From CAWFXC01 sp963819735 (GTDB lineage: Bacteria; Actinomycetota; Acidimicrobiia; IMCC26256; DASPTH01): a DNA stretch of 64,000 nucleotides. Location: the NCBI GenBank assembly GCA_963819735.1, contig CAWFXC010000005.1, positions 620,001 to 684,000 on the forward strand, read 5' to 3'. The notes beneath the pieces were generated by a model, which saw only the letters and a program-made list of their open reading frames with translations, made no database searches and had not been told where the DNA came from. The translations under genes and the position numbers were made by a program. This document shows, piece after piece, positions 1-7,904 of the stretch; positions within the stretch are counted from its first letter, which is position 1, and each line of letters starts with the position of its first letter.

Positions 1-26
1 ATCGTCCTGTTGTCGTCTCCGTTCAT
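1..26 (-). CDS. 5' end of an unidentified protein, cut by the window edge
   Basis: On the minus strand an ATG at 26-24 opens a frame reading Met-Asn-Gly-Asp-Asp-Asn-Arg-Thr before the window ends. A near-perfect Shine-Dalgarno, AAGGAGGTG (41-33), sits 6 nt upstream, which is the main support for a real start. Eight residues are too few to name a product. It is transcribed divergently from the cation-efflux-like gene at 296. Confidence 0.5.
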
Positions 27-295
27 GTCTCCCACCTCCTTGTTCAGCCTGAGCGCCGCGGGCACCAGCGCCCAGAGCCTTTCGTCACTACTGGACGTTG
101 GCCTGCGGTTGCCAGCCTGACCGCGAAATTCGCCTACGACGCCTGACGGCACAGTCGGCGGCACACCACGGCCCGTGTGGATGTGCCCCATCCCCAGGAA
201 GTGTGAAGCATGTCCGGGGCCCGCGACCAGGGGCCTTCTTCCGCTTCGATGTCAGCTCAAGAGGGATGGGCCAGGCGTTGCGAGGTGGACGGTCA

Positions 296-970
296 ATGTG
301 CGCCAATGGTGAGGTGACGAAGCGTCGTACGCCGGAGGATCTCCGCCGACGGGGACTCCGCCTCGAATGGGCCACCAACATCTGGAACGCGATGGAGGTC
401 GTCGTCACCATCTCGCTCGGCGTGCAGGCTGGTTCGCTGGCCCTCATCGCCTTCGGCCTCGACTCGATCATCGAGATCTTCGCTTCGACGGTCGTGATCC
501 GTAACCTTCGCGACGATCGCATCGACCCCGGCGATCGGCGAGTGCACCACTCGCTCCGCTTGATCGCGGTGGCGTTCTGGGTCCTCGGCGCGTTCCTCGC
601 CGTCATCAGTACCCGCGCCCTGATCCGCGGTGATCGACCGAGCAACTCACCTCTCGGTATCGCCTACCTGGCGATCACCGCGCTCGTCATGTTCGGCCTC
701 GCTCGACTCAAACGCGTGACCGCAGAGCAATCGGGCAGTGAAACCCTCCACGCCGAGGCTGGCATGACCTTCCTGGATGGGTGCCTGAGTTCCAGCATCC
801 TCACCGCCCTCGTGCTGAATGCTTGGCTCGTCTGGTGGTGGACCGACGCCACCGCCGCACTTCTCGTCAGCGCCTTCGCAATCAAAGAAGGTGTCGACCA
901 TTGGCGCGAATCCGCGCCACACCCAGAAGAACTCGATGTGGCCAACCGAACGGACACCCACGATCATTGA
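296..970 (+). CDS. Cation-efflux (CDF-like) membrane protein
   Basis: This 224-residue integral membrane protein has about six hydrophobic segments, the layout of the transmembrane half of cation diffusion facilitators, and no cytoplasmic C-terminal metal-sensing domain. TM2 carries acidic residues in GLDSIIEIF. A second acidic cluster (HAEAGMTFLD) precedes TM5, roughly where CDF proteins bind Zn2+ or another divalent metal, but the usual HxxxD spacing is not clean. The ATG at 296 is chosen because the hydrophobic domain begins soon after it and a GAGGTGG stretch lies upstream; the frame is open further 5' without protein-like sequence. Export of a divalent metal is inferred from the family. 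Confidence 0.7.
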   Translation: MCANGEVTKRRTPEDLRRRGLRLEWATNIWNAMEVVVTISLGVQAGSLALIAFGLDSIIEIFASTVVIRNLRDDRIDPGDRRVHHSLRLIAVAFWVLGAFLAVISTRALIRGDRPSNSPLGIAYLAITALVMFGLARLKRVTAEQSGSETLHAEAGMTFLDGCLSSSILTALVLNAWLVWWWTDATAALLVSAFAIKEGVDHWRESAPHPEELDVANRTDTHDH

Positions 971-1067
971 CCCGCAGACAGATCACCCGCGGACACATAG
1001 GTGTCGATCCCGGGGCCCAAGCGTGGGACGCGGCCGGCGAGGCTCATTTCGCGGGGAGACTGAGGCC

Positions 1068-1895
1068 GTGGCGAACCCTGTTTCACGTCGACAGTTCCTG
1101 GCGAGTGCCGCTGGCCTCGCGGCCCTCACGACTCTGGTTGCGGCCGGGTCGCGGGCTTTCGCTGCCACGGGTGAGCCGCGGGTGCCGGTGACGACGGTGC
1201 CGCCCTTTGCCCCTCGGAAGGCGATGACACCGCTACGTGTCCCGTCGGCGTCGGGACCGCTCCCGCTGTTCATTCGGTCCGGTCCCTCGAACCGGCCGCG
1301 TGTCGGCCTCACGATTGATGACATGTTCGGCGCGTCTGGCGCGGACAGTGTTTCGGCGTTGCTCGACCTTGCGAAGCAGAAGGATGTGAAGTTCACGTTC
1401 TTCCCGACCGGGGGTGCACTGGCAGATCATCTTGCTGCTGGTCGACAAGGCGTGTGGCGGAGGGTCATTGACGAGGGTCATGAGATCGGCAATCACACGT
1501 ATACGCACGCGAACCTGACCAAATTGAGTGACCAGCAGATCCGCGACGAGTTGCGCCGAACACAAGACGAACTCAACCGGGTGCTCGGGTTCGCGTATCC
1601 GATGCGGATGATGCGTCCTCCCGGTGGTGCTGGCGGGTTCACCAACGGTGGCGACCCTCGCATCATGAACGTGATCACCCCCCTCGGCTATTCGATGGTC
1701 ATGTGGAGCATCGACTCGAACGGCACGGCAGGGAACGCGTCGTACACGACAAAGATTCTCGCGAACGCGCACAACGGGACCATCGTGCTCGCACATTTCA
1801 CGACCTACGCGGTCGGCAACTACCCGGCGCTCATCGATGGGCTCCGCGATCGCAAGCTGGAACCCACGAACGTGAGCGGGCTGTTCAGCCCCTGA
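1068..1895 (+). CDS. Tat-exported polysaccharide deacetylase (NodB domain)
   Basis: A 275-residue protein starting at GTG 1068, with GGGGAGA upstream. The N-terminus has a twin-arginine signal (SRRQFL followed by a hydrophobic stretch and an Ala-rich cleavage region), so export by Tat is predicted. The carbohydrate esterase 4 motifs are in order: LTIDD near residue 81 (catalytic base and metal Asp), HTYTH near 142 (the two metal His), RPPGG near 182, MWSID near 211 and LAHF near 239 (catalytic His). Family members N- or O-deacetylate peptidoglycan or other polysaccharides; the substrate is not evident. Its 3' end overlaps the convergent gene at 1885 by 11 bp. Confidence 0.85.
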   Translation: MANPVSRRQFLASAAGLAALTTLVAAGSRAFAATGEPRVPVTTVPPFAPRKAMTPLRVPSASGPLPLFIRSGPSNRPRVGLTIDDMFGASGADSVSALLDLAKQKDVKFTFFPTGGALADHLAAGRQGVWRRVIDEGHEIGNHTYTHANLTKLSDQQIRDELRRTQDELNRVLGFAYPMRMMRPPGGAGGFTNGGDPRIMNVITPLGYSMVMWSIDSNGTAGNASYTTKILANAHNGTIVLAHFTTYAVGNYPALIDGLRDRKLEPTNVSGLFSP

Positions 1896-2328
1896 GCGGG
1901 TCGAGCGCTATCACCAGCGTGTTGACCTGGACGCGGAGCTGCTCGAGTGCGGCGTCGTGGCCGGGATTCGCGGCGTTGAGGTGTGCGACAGCCGCGTTGT
2001 AACCCGCGACGTCTCCGGCGATACCTGCGGCCATGGCGGCTTTGACGGCGGCGAGGCTCTGATCATCGAGTGGAGCGACCGCGTCAGCCGCGGCGGTGAC
2101 GGCATTCATCTGCGATCGCAGTCCGCGTGCAGCAGCTTGAGCCTTTGTGAGCCGGGCCGTCGCGTCGGTGCTGCGCGCCCGTTCGTGGGCGAGGGAGGCC
2201 TGGGCCGTGTGGAGTGCGGTTCGCGCATCCTGACGGGCAGCGATGCTCCAGACGAGTACACCCGCGGCGGCTGCGACCATCACAGTTGCGACGATCAATG
2301 CGACGACGTTCCACTTCGACGCACGCAT
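1885..2328 (-). CDS. Small membrane-anchored coiled-coil protein, unknown function
   Basis: A 147-residue protein with one N-terminal membrane helix (about residues 8-29) followed by an Ala-rich, charged, probably helical extracytoplasmic region. No family is recognised. Its ATG lies one base after the stop of the preceding minus-strand gene (TGA at 2332-2330, ATG at 2328), so the two are almost certainly co-translated. It is the last gene of the minus-strand series that begins with the ferric-reductase-like gene at 4983. A link to that electron-transfer unit is inferred from position only. Confidence 0.65.
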   Translation of the reverse strand: MRASKWNVVALIVATVMVAAAAGVLVWSIAARQDARTALHTAQASLAHERARSTDATARLTKAQAAARGLRSQMNAVTAAADAVAPLDDQSLAAVKAAMAAGIAGDVAGYNAAVAHLNAANPGHDAALEQLRVQVNTLVIALDPLRG

Positions 2329-2329
2329 G

Positions 2330-2854
2330 TCAGCCCGCCGCCCGTTGCAGCGCGGCGAACGCCTGCTTGACCTGGGCGAGTGCGCCATGGACCGCAGCAG
2401 TTTTCGCCTCGGCGTCAGCGACTGCCGCCTGCGCCTCGGTTCCGAGCGCGTCAGCGACATTCGCATGACCCGAGTTGTAGGAGGCGGCGGCACTGTTCGC
2501 GACATCGACCGCGTGGTTTTGCGATGCGAGCTGGGCCCCATACGCGGCCATGAACGCGCCCAGCGCCGTGTACATGTGATCGGCGGCCGCGTGAAGCGCG
2601 ATCAGGTCATGAGACGCGTTCGCTGTCGCTGAAACGTGCTGCTCGGTCACACGCTCGATACGCGCGGCTTCGGCCCGCGTATCGGACGCGTTCTGGTGCA
2701 CAAGGAACGCCACCACTGCGACCACGACCGCGACAAACACGAGAACAGCTGCCGAGACCAACACGAACATGCCCGAGCGACGCTCCACGTTGTCGCCTGT
2801 CGGCCCGCTCTCTCGCTGCGGTGGGTTCGAAGTCGTGGGATCCACCGTCGACAT
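2330..2854 (-). CDS. Small membrane-anchored coiled-coil protein, unknown function
   Basis: A 174-residue protein with a polar, Pro-rich cytoplasmic N-terminus, one strong membrane helix (about residues 29-53) and an Ala-rich helical tail facing outside. Its architecture matches the next gene downstream, and the pair look like a diverged duplication. It lies 118 bp downstream of the ApbE gene on the same strand, so it may belong to the same transcript. No catalytic motif is visible and no function is assigned. Confidence 0.65.
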   Translation of the reverse strand: MSTVDPTTSNPPQRESGPTGDNVERRSGMFVLVSAAVLVFVAVVVAVVAFLVHQNASDTRAEAARIERVTEQHVSATANASHDLIALHAAADHMYTALGAFMAAYGAQLASQNHAVDVANSAAASYNSGHANVADALGTEAQAAVADAEAKTAAVHGALAQVKQAFAALQRAAG

Positions 2855-2972
2855 CAGTCAGACCCCCCTTCCTCCACGATCCCGCCCGAAAAAGAGCGAA
2901 ACATGCATCCTCGTCAGGGCAGCGATCTGAGGTTTGTGAGATGTGTACCTGTTACCCGACAAGCTGCTGGGG

Positions 2973-3755
2973 TTAATGGACCGCGTATTGCAGGAAGCCC
3001 TCGGTGGCGAGCGTCTGATGTGGCCCGACTACTACGAGTCCGTGGTACGCGTCGTGGTGCTCTTGAAGCCACTGGAGCCCTTCGACGCCCTTGACGAACA
3101 GCGCGGTGGCGTAAGCGTCAGCGAAGGTGAGGCTCGGGCCGATGACCGTCGCGCTCGTCACTGTGTCTGCGGGACGGTTCGTCGCCGGGTTGACGATGTG
3201 TTGACCGCGTTCGTACGTGGCGGATGTTGCGATGCCAATGGGACCTGAGATTTGGAGCACCTTTGCAAGCGCGTGTTCCTGGTAGGGATGTTGTATGCCG
3301 ATGCGCCACGGGACACTGGGCGCGATCGTGCCTCGGATGGCGATGTCGCCGCCCGCGTTGAGGCAGAAGTTCGTGCATCGGTGGGCTTCGAGGAGTTCGG
3401 CCGCGCGTTCGACGGCCCAGCCCTTCACGATGCCGGAGGGGTCGAACATGGCCCCGTTGGGTGCAGGTACGGACCAGGGATCGAAGGCGCCGTCGGTGTC
3501 ATCCCGGAGTCGGTCGCATAGCTGGAGGATGTGCGTGATTTCTGGTGTGAGTTCGTCGGGAGTGATTAGGCCGAGGCCGTACTGCGAGATCGGGCTGTCG
3601 CTCTTGTAGGTGCTGTAGGTGGCGTCGACTTCGTGGAACCACTGGACGATGTCGTCGAGCACCTTCGATTCAACGGAGTCACGGATGTCGATTGATACGG
3701 CCATGCCCATGACGTCCTCGACATGGTGGCATTGAGCGTGCCGGCTGGGCGTCAT
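2973..3755 (-). CDS. apbE: FAD:protein FMN transferase (ApbE)
   Basis: A 260-residue ApbE-family protein. ApbE covalently attaches FMN, taken from FAD, to a Thr or Ser of exported FMN-binding domains, using Mg2+. Visible family hallmarks are the MGMAVSI start of the domain, the NAGGDI motif in the middle, SATYERGQHIVNPAT, and the metal-binding TFADAYATALF near the C-terminus. No clear signal peptide is seen. The gene overlaps the FMN-binding-protein gene upstream by 4 nt (3752-3755), and that protein is its evident substrate. This strongly supports a dedicated flavinylation unit. Confidence 0.92.
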   Translation of the reverse strand: MTPSRHAQCHHVEDVMGMAVSIDIRDSVESKVLDDIVQWFHEVDATYSTYKSDSPISQYGLGLITPDELTPEITHILQLCDRLRDDTDGAFDPWSVPAPNGAMFDPSGIVKGWAVERAAELLEAHRCTNFCLNAGGDIAIRGTIAPSVPWRIGIQHPYQEHALAKVLQISGPIGIATSATYERGQHIVNPATNRPADTVTSATVIGPSLTFADAYATALFVKGVEGLQWLQEHHDAYHGLVVVGPHQTLATEGFLQYAVH

Positions 3756-4327
3756 ACGGACCCTGCCGTGGTGTGAGCCTTGTCGATGGCGGACTGGAGC
3801 GACTGCTTGTAGCCCGTGCTCGTGTAGGTGGCGCCACTCACGCCGTCGACTTTCGCGCTTTGCGCGTGGAGCGTTTCCGAGATGAGCGTCGGGAGGGCCC
3901 CGTTGTTGATGCGGACACTCTTGCCGTGGCTGTTGGGGTACTGGACGATCTTAACCTTGGTGATCTTGCCGGTGGCGACGACGATTTGTACCTGGACGTT
4001 GCCCCATCGGTTGGTGAACGTCGAGCCGGTGAACGTGCCGTCTCGCGATCCCGTCGACGCGGTACCGCCGGACGGGGAGGTTGTCGTGCTGCCCGAAGGT
4101 GATGCTGATCCGTTCGTCGTTGGGCTCGGCGCGACGGTGGCCAACGGGATCGAAGAAGCGGTGCCCGAGCCGTTGGCGTGTTCCAGGTAGGCGCCGAGTC
4201 CGAGCGTGGAAAACACGCTCAGCGCGAGAGCTGCGATGCGACTTCCTCGCGCCGCATGACGGCGTTGCCGTCGACGTGGGCGGCGAGGGCGCGATTGAGG
4301 GAACGGCCGCTCGAATGAATCCGTCAT
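3752..4327 (-). CDS. Membrane-anchored FMN-binding domain protein (ApbE substrate)
   Basis: A 191-residue protein with a very basic N-terminus, one membrane helix (about residues 31-48), a Ser/Thr/Gly/Pro-rich linker (about 52-95) and an FMN-binding domain (about 98-190). The motif D161-G-V-S-G-A-T167 is the ApbE flavinylation signature; Thr167 is the predicted FMN attachment site. The domain should sit outside the membrane and carry electrons. It is translationally coupled on both sides, with 4-nt overlaps to the ferric-reductase-like gene and to apbE. Its N-terminal anchor is strikingly similar to that of the small protein at 8755. Confidence 0.9.
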   Translation of the reverse strand: MTDSFERPFPQSRPRRPRRRQRRHAARGSRIAALALSVFSTLGLGAYLEHANGSGTASSIPLATVAPSPTTNGSASPSGSTTTSPSGGTASTGSRDGTFTGSTFTNRWGNVQVQIVVATGKITKVKIVQYPNSHGKSVRINNGALPTLISETLHAQSAKVDGVSGATYTSTGYKQSLQSAIDKAHTTAGSV

Positions 4328-4983
4328 CGTTGTCCTCCCCGACCGATCAGGGTTCCGGCTGGATCGCGCGCGTCGGGCTGGTCATCGCCGGCTGCCCGAC
4401 CCCCACTCTCTTCTCCGCTTGACTGCTCGCGTCTCGGAGCTCGATTGCGTTCGTCGCGGCGCCGGTAGATACCGGTCAAGCGGAGACCGACCGGGTACAT
4501 CACCACTGCGACCAAGACGAGCGTGAGTGCCATGTACCACTGCGCTCGCGCGTCCGTGCCGAGGAGGTACGCGTGGACGCCGGTCAGGATCGCGACCGGG
4601 ATGGCGAGCAGGTGTACCGCATGCCAAAGCTTGCGCGACGACAACTGACGTGGCCAGGTGGTGAGCACCACGACGAGCATCCCGTACATCGCGAGTACGC
4701 CGAACGTGAAAGCCGTCGTCTGGGAGCTCGATGCGTTCGGAAGGAAGATCTGCGCAAGACCAACACCGATGTCGGCGCCGAAGGCGGTGACGATGTGGAG
4801 CCCGGTGAAGATGAGCGCATAGCCACCCAACCCGCGGTGGAAGTCGAGCCACCAGGCAGCTCGGAGACGCGTCTTTCCCGCCTCTCGGCCGGAGAAGACG
4901 AGGCCATCGACGATCGCGGCAGCGATGAGCACCATCGCCACAATTCCCGAGGCACGGGTCAGATACCAGAGCGTCTGCGCCAC
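4324..4983 (-). CDS. Ferric-reductase-like transmembrane heme protein (module 1)
   Basis: A 219-residue membrane protein of the ferric-reductase-like transmembrane (FRD, YedZ/NOX-like) fold with about six helices. Four histidines sit in the two expected pairs, H49-x13-H63 and H124-x12-H137, so two stacked b-hemes across the membrane are predicted. The hydrophilic C-terminal tail (about residues 175-219) is low-complexity. The start is GTG. It is first in the unit FRD - FMN-binding protein - ApbE, matching known flavinylated extracytosolic electron-transfer arrangements. Electrons would pass from the cytoplasmic side through hemes to the covalent FMN. The donor and final acceptor are unknown. 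Confidence 0.85.
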   Translation of the reverse strand: MAQTLWYLTRASGIVAMVLIAAAIVDGLVFSGREAGKTRLRAAWWLDFHRGLGGYALIFTGLHIVTAFGADIGVGLAQIFLPNASSSQTTAFTFGVLAMYGMLVVVLTTWPRQLSSRKLWHAVHLLAIPVAILTGVHAYLLGTDARAQWYMALTLVLVAVVMYPVGLRLTGIYRRRDERNRAPRREQSSGEESGGRAAGDDQPDARDPAGTLIGRGGQR

Positions 4984-5220
4984 GACGGAATGCTGCAGGA
5001 GAAGTCATAAAACTGGGTGAGAAACTGAGGAAAACGTCGCGCCGACGTAGCCGTCGGGCCTCGGGGACGCACCGATCGTGTCCTCAACATTGGTGCACCG
5101 CCCCGCGGGGTATCAGACCCATGAAACCCGGGGTTCAGACCTCAGATCATCCGACTCATGCAAAGTTCCGGACAGTCCCCGGAGTCGCCTTGCCTGGTTT
5201 CAGACGACGGCGGTTGGTAG
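4984..5220. other. 237-bp intergenic region upstream of FRD module 1
   Basis: This gap lies between the start of the FRD gene (4983) and the end of the receiver-like gene (5221), both on the minus strand. It holds a perfect 10-bp palindrome, CCCCGCGGGG (5101-5110), and no convincing coding potential. It should contain the promoter of the FRD-FMN-ApbE unit, but no clear -35/-10 pair can be assigned by eye. Confidence 0.5.
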
Positions 5221-5667
5221 TCACCGCGGCGGCGCGCCTGGGGGTCGGCGGACGATTGCCAGGATGTGTGCGGCGAGAACGTGGATCGACGGTTGCGTGA
5301 CGAAGCCGTCCGCGCCGGCGTCGAAGCACGCCGCAACGGTGCTGGCATCGACGCCGGGGGCAGGCTCGAAAACCACGATGCGGCTCGTAGGGTGACGGCG
5401 ACGGTGCTCGCTGATCGCGGCCGAGGGCTCGGATGGGATCACCGCGACTGCGGCGCGGTCGTCAGGTGCGATCGTGACCTGGTAGCCCGCGCCGAACGCT
5501 TCCGACAGGGCATCGGCGCGGCTTGCCAGACGGGGACTCAGGGTCACGACGACCGGGGGGAGTGCGGCGGCCTCGGCGGCCGGGGGTGCCGGCTCGTCAA
5601 AACCTGAGCGGTGGTGGCGGTGGGGTTCCTGGTGTCGCGTGCCTGAGCGAATCATCACCGGTCCCAT
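5221..5667 (-). CDS. Stand-alone degenerate receiver-like protein
   Basis: A 148-residue protein whose last 110 residues resemble a response-regulator receiver fold, ending in GADGFVTQPSIHVLAAHIL, which matches the alpha4-beta5-alpha5 end of receivers. The phosphorylated Asp position has no Asp (AVIPSEPSAA stands where LLDxxMP is normal), and the conserved Lys of the TKP motif is Gln (VTQPS). It should therefore not be a phosphorylation switch; a protein-interaction role is more likely. There is no output domain. The first 35 residues are disordered, so the true start could lie downstream of 5667. Confidence 0.55.
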   Translation of the reverse strand: MGPVMIRSGTRHQEPHRHHRSGFDEPAPPAAEAAALPPVVVTLSPRLASRADALSEAFGAGYQVTIAPDDRAAVAVIPSEPSAAISEHRRRHPTSRIVVFEPAPGVDASTVAACFDAGADGFVTQPSIHVLAAHILAIVRRPPGAPPR

Positions 5668-6010
5668 CTCGAGAGTCGTCGGAGGTGTCTCGTCTTGTCC
5701 CCAGGATGCACTGCCCGCGTAAACACCATCCCAGCATGAGGCAAGAGCCGGGCAAGAACATGCCGCGGCCCGGCGGTGGGGGGCCGACGGGAACAGCGCG
5801 GTTTCACAACAAGTCGCTGCCTTCCCCGTCTTGTCGTGTCGAGTCCCGCGGCACCGACTCCTCTCGATCGCGTTCTCACCTAGTTCGCTCTGAGGTAGCC
5901 AAGGTTTTGAGCGGTTATTTCAAGGCGAGTAACTACCGCCGTCTCAACAAGCGAAGGTCCGGAAGACTCACAGACCGCCCGCAGGATCCTCACAAGATGG
6001 GAGAGGCATT

Positions 6011-6033
6011 TTCTGCATACTGCGTAAGCAGAG
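6011..6033. promoter_or_regulatory. Operator-like inverted repeat
   Basis: Arms TTCTGCATAC and GTAAGCAGAG around a TGC centre pair at 8 of 10 positions. The repeat lies in a locally A+T-richer stretch ending just upstream of an ATG at 6046. It looks like a regulator-binding site of a gene that has since decayed (see the pseudogene at 6300). It could be chance. Confidence 0.35.
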
Positions 6034-6299
6034 AGGTTTCTCATCATGAACGACTGCGAGCCGACAAGCTCCCGGAACACGAGCGCGACGGCAGCGCCGT
6101 CGGTTACCCCAAAATCAGGCGACGTCGGCGCTGCGCCGCCGCCCCCTCTTCGCCGGACTCGTCTGCCCCAGTCAGCATGGCCATGCAGCCACGCCGGGCA
6201 AGGGTTCGCCCTTCGCCGTCGAAAACGCGGCGTGGACGAATCGTGGTTATTGATGTGTGCAGTGACCGGACCTTCCCTCGGTCTAGCCGCGTCTTCGGC

Positions 6300-6626
6300 A
6301 TTAGCCGCGCCTGCCTCGACAAGGGTGTCGACGCCTTCATCGATCTCTTCGGTCCGCAGTACGTGCAGCTCGCGGTCGATCTCGGGGTGGCGCGCGATCG
6401 CGTCGAAACGATCATCTCGCTGTGCCAAGGCACACGAGCTCGAACGATCGCGGATCGGAGTGCGGACGCTCCACGACCGATGTCTTGTCGCAGATGGCCG
6501 ATCTTGTCGCGTCAGGACAGATCGAGATTCCGATTTGCCGCGACCTACCCACTCGAAAGAGTCCGCGACGCTTTCGCCGAGCTGGAGCAGCGCCACACGC
6601 AGGTAAAAATCGTACTGATCCCCTGA
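6300..6626 (+). pseudogene. C-terminal remnant of an NADP-dependent zinc-type alcohol dehydrogenase/quinone oxidoreductase
   Basis: Three pieces in two frames together match the end of MDR-family NADP oxidoreductases: KGVDAFIDLFGPQYVQLAVD (about 6321-6380), then VLSQMADLVASGQIEIPI (about 6481-6533) in another frame, then ATYPLERVRDAFAELEQRHT and KIVLIP back in the first frame, ending at the TGA at 6624. The last switch is a single extra T in ATTTGCC (about 6531). No catalytic N-terminal half can be found upstream. This is a dead fragment; the stretch 5668-6300 before it has no supported gene. Confidence 0.65.
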
Positions 6627-6680
6627 CATCCCAGGCGTCCACGTGGGGTTCGGAGTCGCCGGTTCGATCAGGCTCGACCA

Positions 6681-6833
6681 GCGTCCCTCGTCGTTGTGCT
6701 CGATTTCAGCGCCGTCAACGTCGCGCTGCCCTTGCTCAGCACCGAGCTAGGGCTCGCGACCACGACCGCGGAGTAGATCGTCACCGCGTGTGCCCTGACC
6801 TTCGGTGCACTATTGATCCTCGGTGGCCGCGAG
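6681..6833 (+). pseudogene. N-terminal remnant of a DHA2-type MFS transporter
   Basis: The translation LVVVLDFSAVNVALPLLSTE, continuing LGLATTT, then a TAG stop at 6774, then IVTACALTFGALLILGGR, matches the first two helices of 14-TM drug-proton antiporters (LDxxIVNVALP and YxLxxAxxLLxGGRL). Homology stops at about 6833, where it meets the 3' end of the convergent histidine-kinase gene. An in-frame stop plus loss of all later helices makes it non-functional. Confidence 0.7.
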
Positions 6834-7904
6834 CGGGAGCTCGAGCGTGAACGACGACCCGTGATCGCGGCCGGATGATGCCGCGGTGATGTCACCGTGA
6901 TGTGCCTGTGCGATGCTGCGAGCAATCGTGAGGCCGATGCCGCTCCCTCCGGCGGGTCGGGGTAGGTCAGGCACGCGGTAGAAGCGTTCGAAGATCAACT
7001 CGAGGTCGTCGTCGGTAATCCCGACTCCCGTGTCGCGCACCGTCATCGTCGCAGCACCCGCGCGTTCCCCCCAGTCGAGGACGACATGGCCACCCTCGGG
7101 CGTGTAGGTCAATGCATTGCCGAGCAGGTTGGTGATCACTTGGATCACGCGATCACGATCGACGTCGACGGGCAGGACCGCGCCGCCGCGGACTTCGAGG
7201 CTGACATGTTGATCATCGAACTGTGGACGCAGTCGGACAGCGACCGCGCTGGCCAATGCGCCGAGGTCTTCGCGCGTGATCTGCAGGGGCAGCGCGTTCT
7301 CTTCGGCACGTGAGAGGGTGGCGAGATCCGACACCAGCCGCTCGAGCCTGCCGGCTTCCTCCGAAACTGTCGCGAGGACCTCGTCGGTCGGTGAGAACAC
7401 GCCGTCGATGATGCCTTCGACGTACCCGGTGATCGTCGTGAGCGGGGTGCGCATCTCGTGTGCAACTTCGGAGATCAACTGCGCACGTCGACGCTCGGTC
7501 GTTTCGAGCGCGGCGGCGAGTTGATTGACATCTGCCGCGAGCGCGGCGAGCTCGAGTTCGCGAGGTGCTGTCACCCGCTCGTCGTAGTGTCCCGCCGCAA
7601 GCCGTTTCGTGGCACTGCGCACGTCGTTGATCGGTCGAAGGATGCGTCGCGTCACGAACAGGGTGACGATGCCGGCCCCTCCAGCGCTCAGCACAAGCGC
7701 GATCGGGAGTGTGCTCCAGAGTGCGTCGACGAACGCCTGGTGCGTCTGCTTCCCGAGATGCGTGTTCTCGTGACCGCGGATGCGGTCGTCGAAGTCGGAT
7801 GTCGCTCGCAACGCGAACGTGATCGCGAGTGCGGCGACGACGACTCCCACGACGAGCGCGTACGAGACGAACAGTCGGACATCGAGGCGGCGAAACCGAT
7901 TCAT
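6810..7904 (-). CDS. Sensor histidine kinase
   Basis: A 364-residue membrane kinase. TM1 spans about residues 9-30, a short external loop of about 35 residues follows, TM2 spans about 65-87, and HAMP runs to about 140. The dimerisation/phosphotransfer domain has the H-box (EVAHEMRTPLTT), and the ATPase domain has N (NLLGNALTYTPEG), G1 (DTGVGI), F and G2 (GSGIGLTIARS) boxes, all intact. The ATG is in ATGA (7904-7901), overlapping the response-regulator stop. The small external loop suggests a membrane or envelope signal. The last codons (about AATEDQ) read antisense through the MFS remnant. Confidence 0.92.
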   Translation of the reverse strand: MNRFRRLDVRLFVSYALVVGVVVAALAITFALRATSDFDDRIRGHENTHLGKQTHQAFVDALWSTLPIALVLSAGGAGIVTLFVTRRILRPINDVRSATKRLAAGHYDERVTAPRELELAALAADVNQLAAALETTERRRAQLISEVAHEMRTPLTTITGYVEGIIDGVFSPTDEVLATVSEEAGRLERLVSDLATLSRAEENALPLQITREDLGALASAVAVRLRPQFDDQHVSLEVRGGAVLPVDVDRDRVIQVITNLLGNALTYTPEGGHVVLDWGERAGAATMTVRDTGVGITDDDLELIFERFYRVPDLPRPAGGSGIGLTIARSIAQAHHGDITAASSGRDHGSSFTLELPLAATEDQ

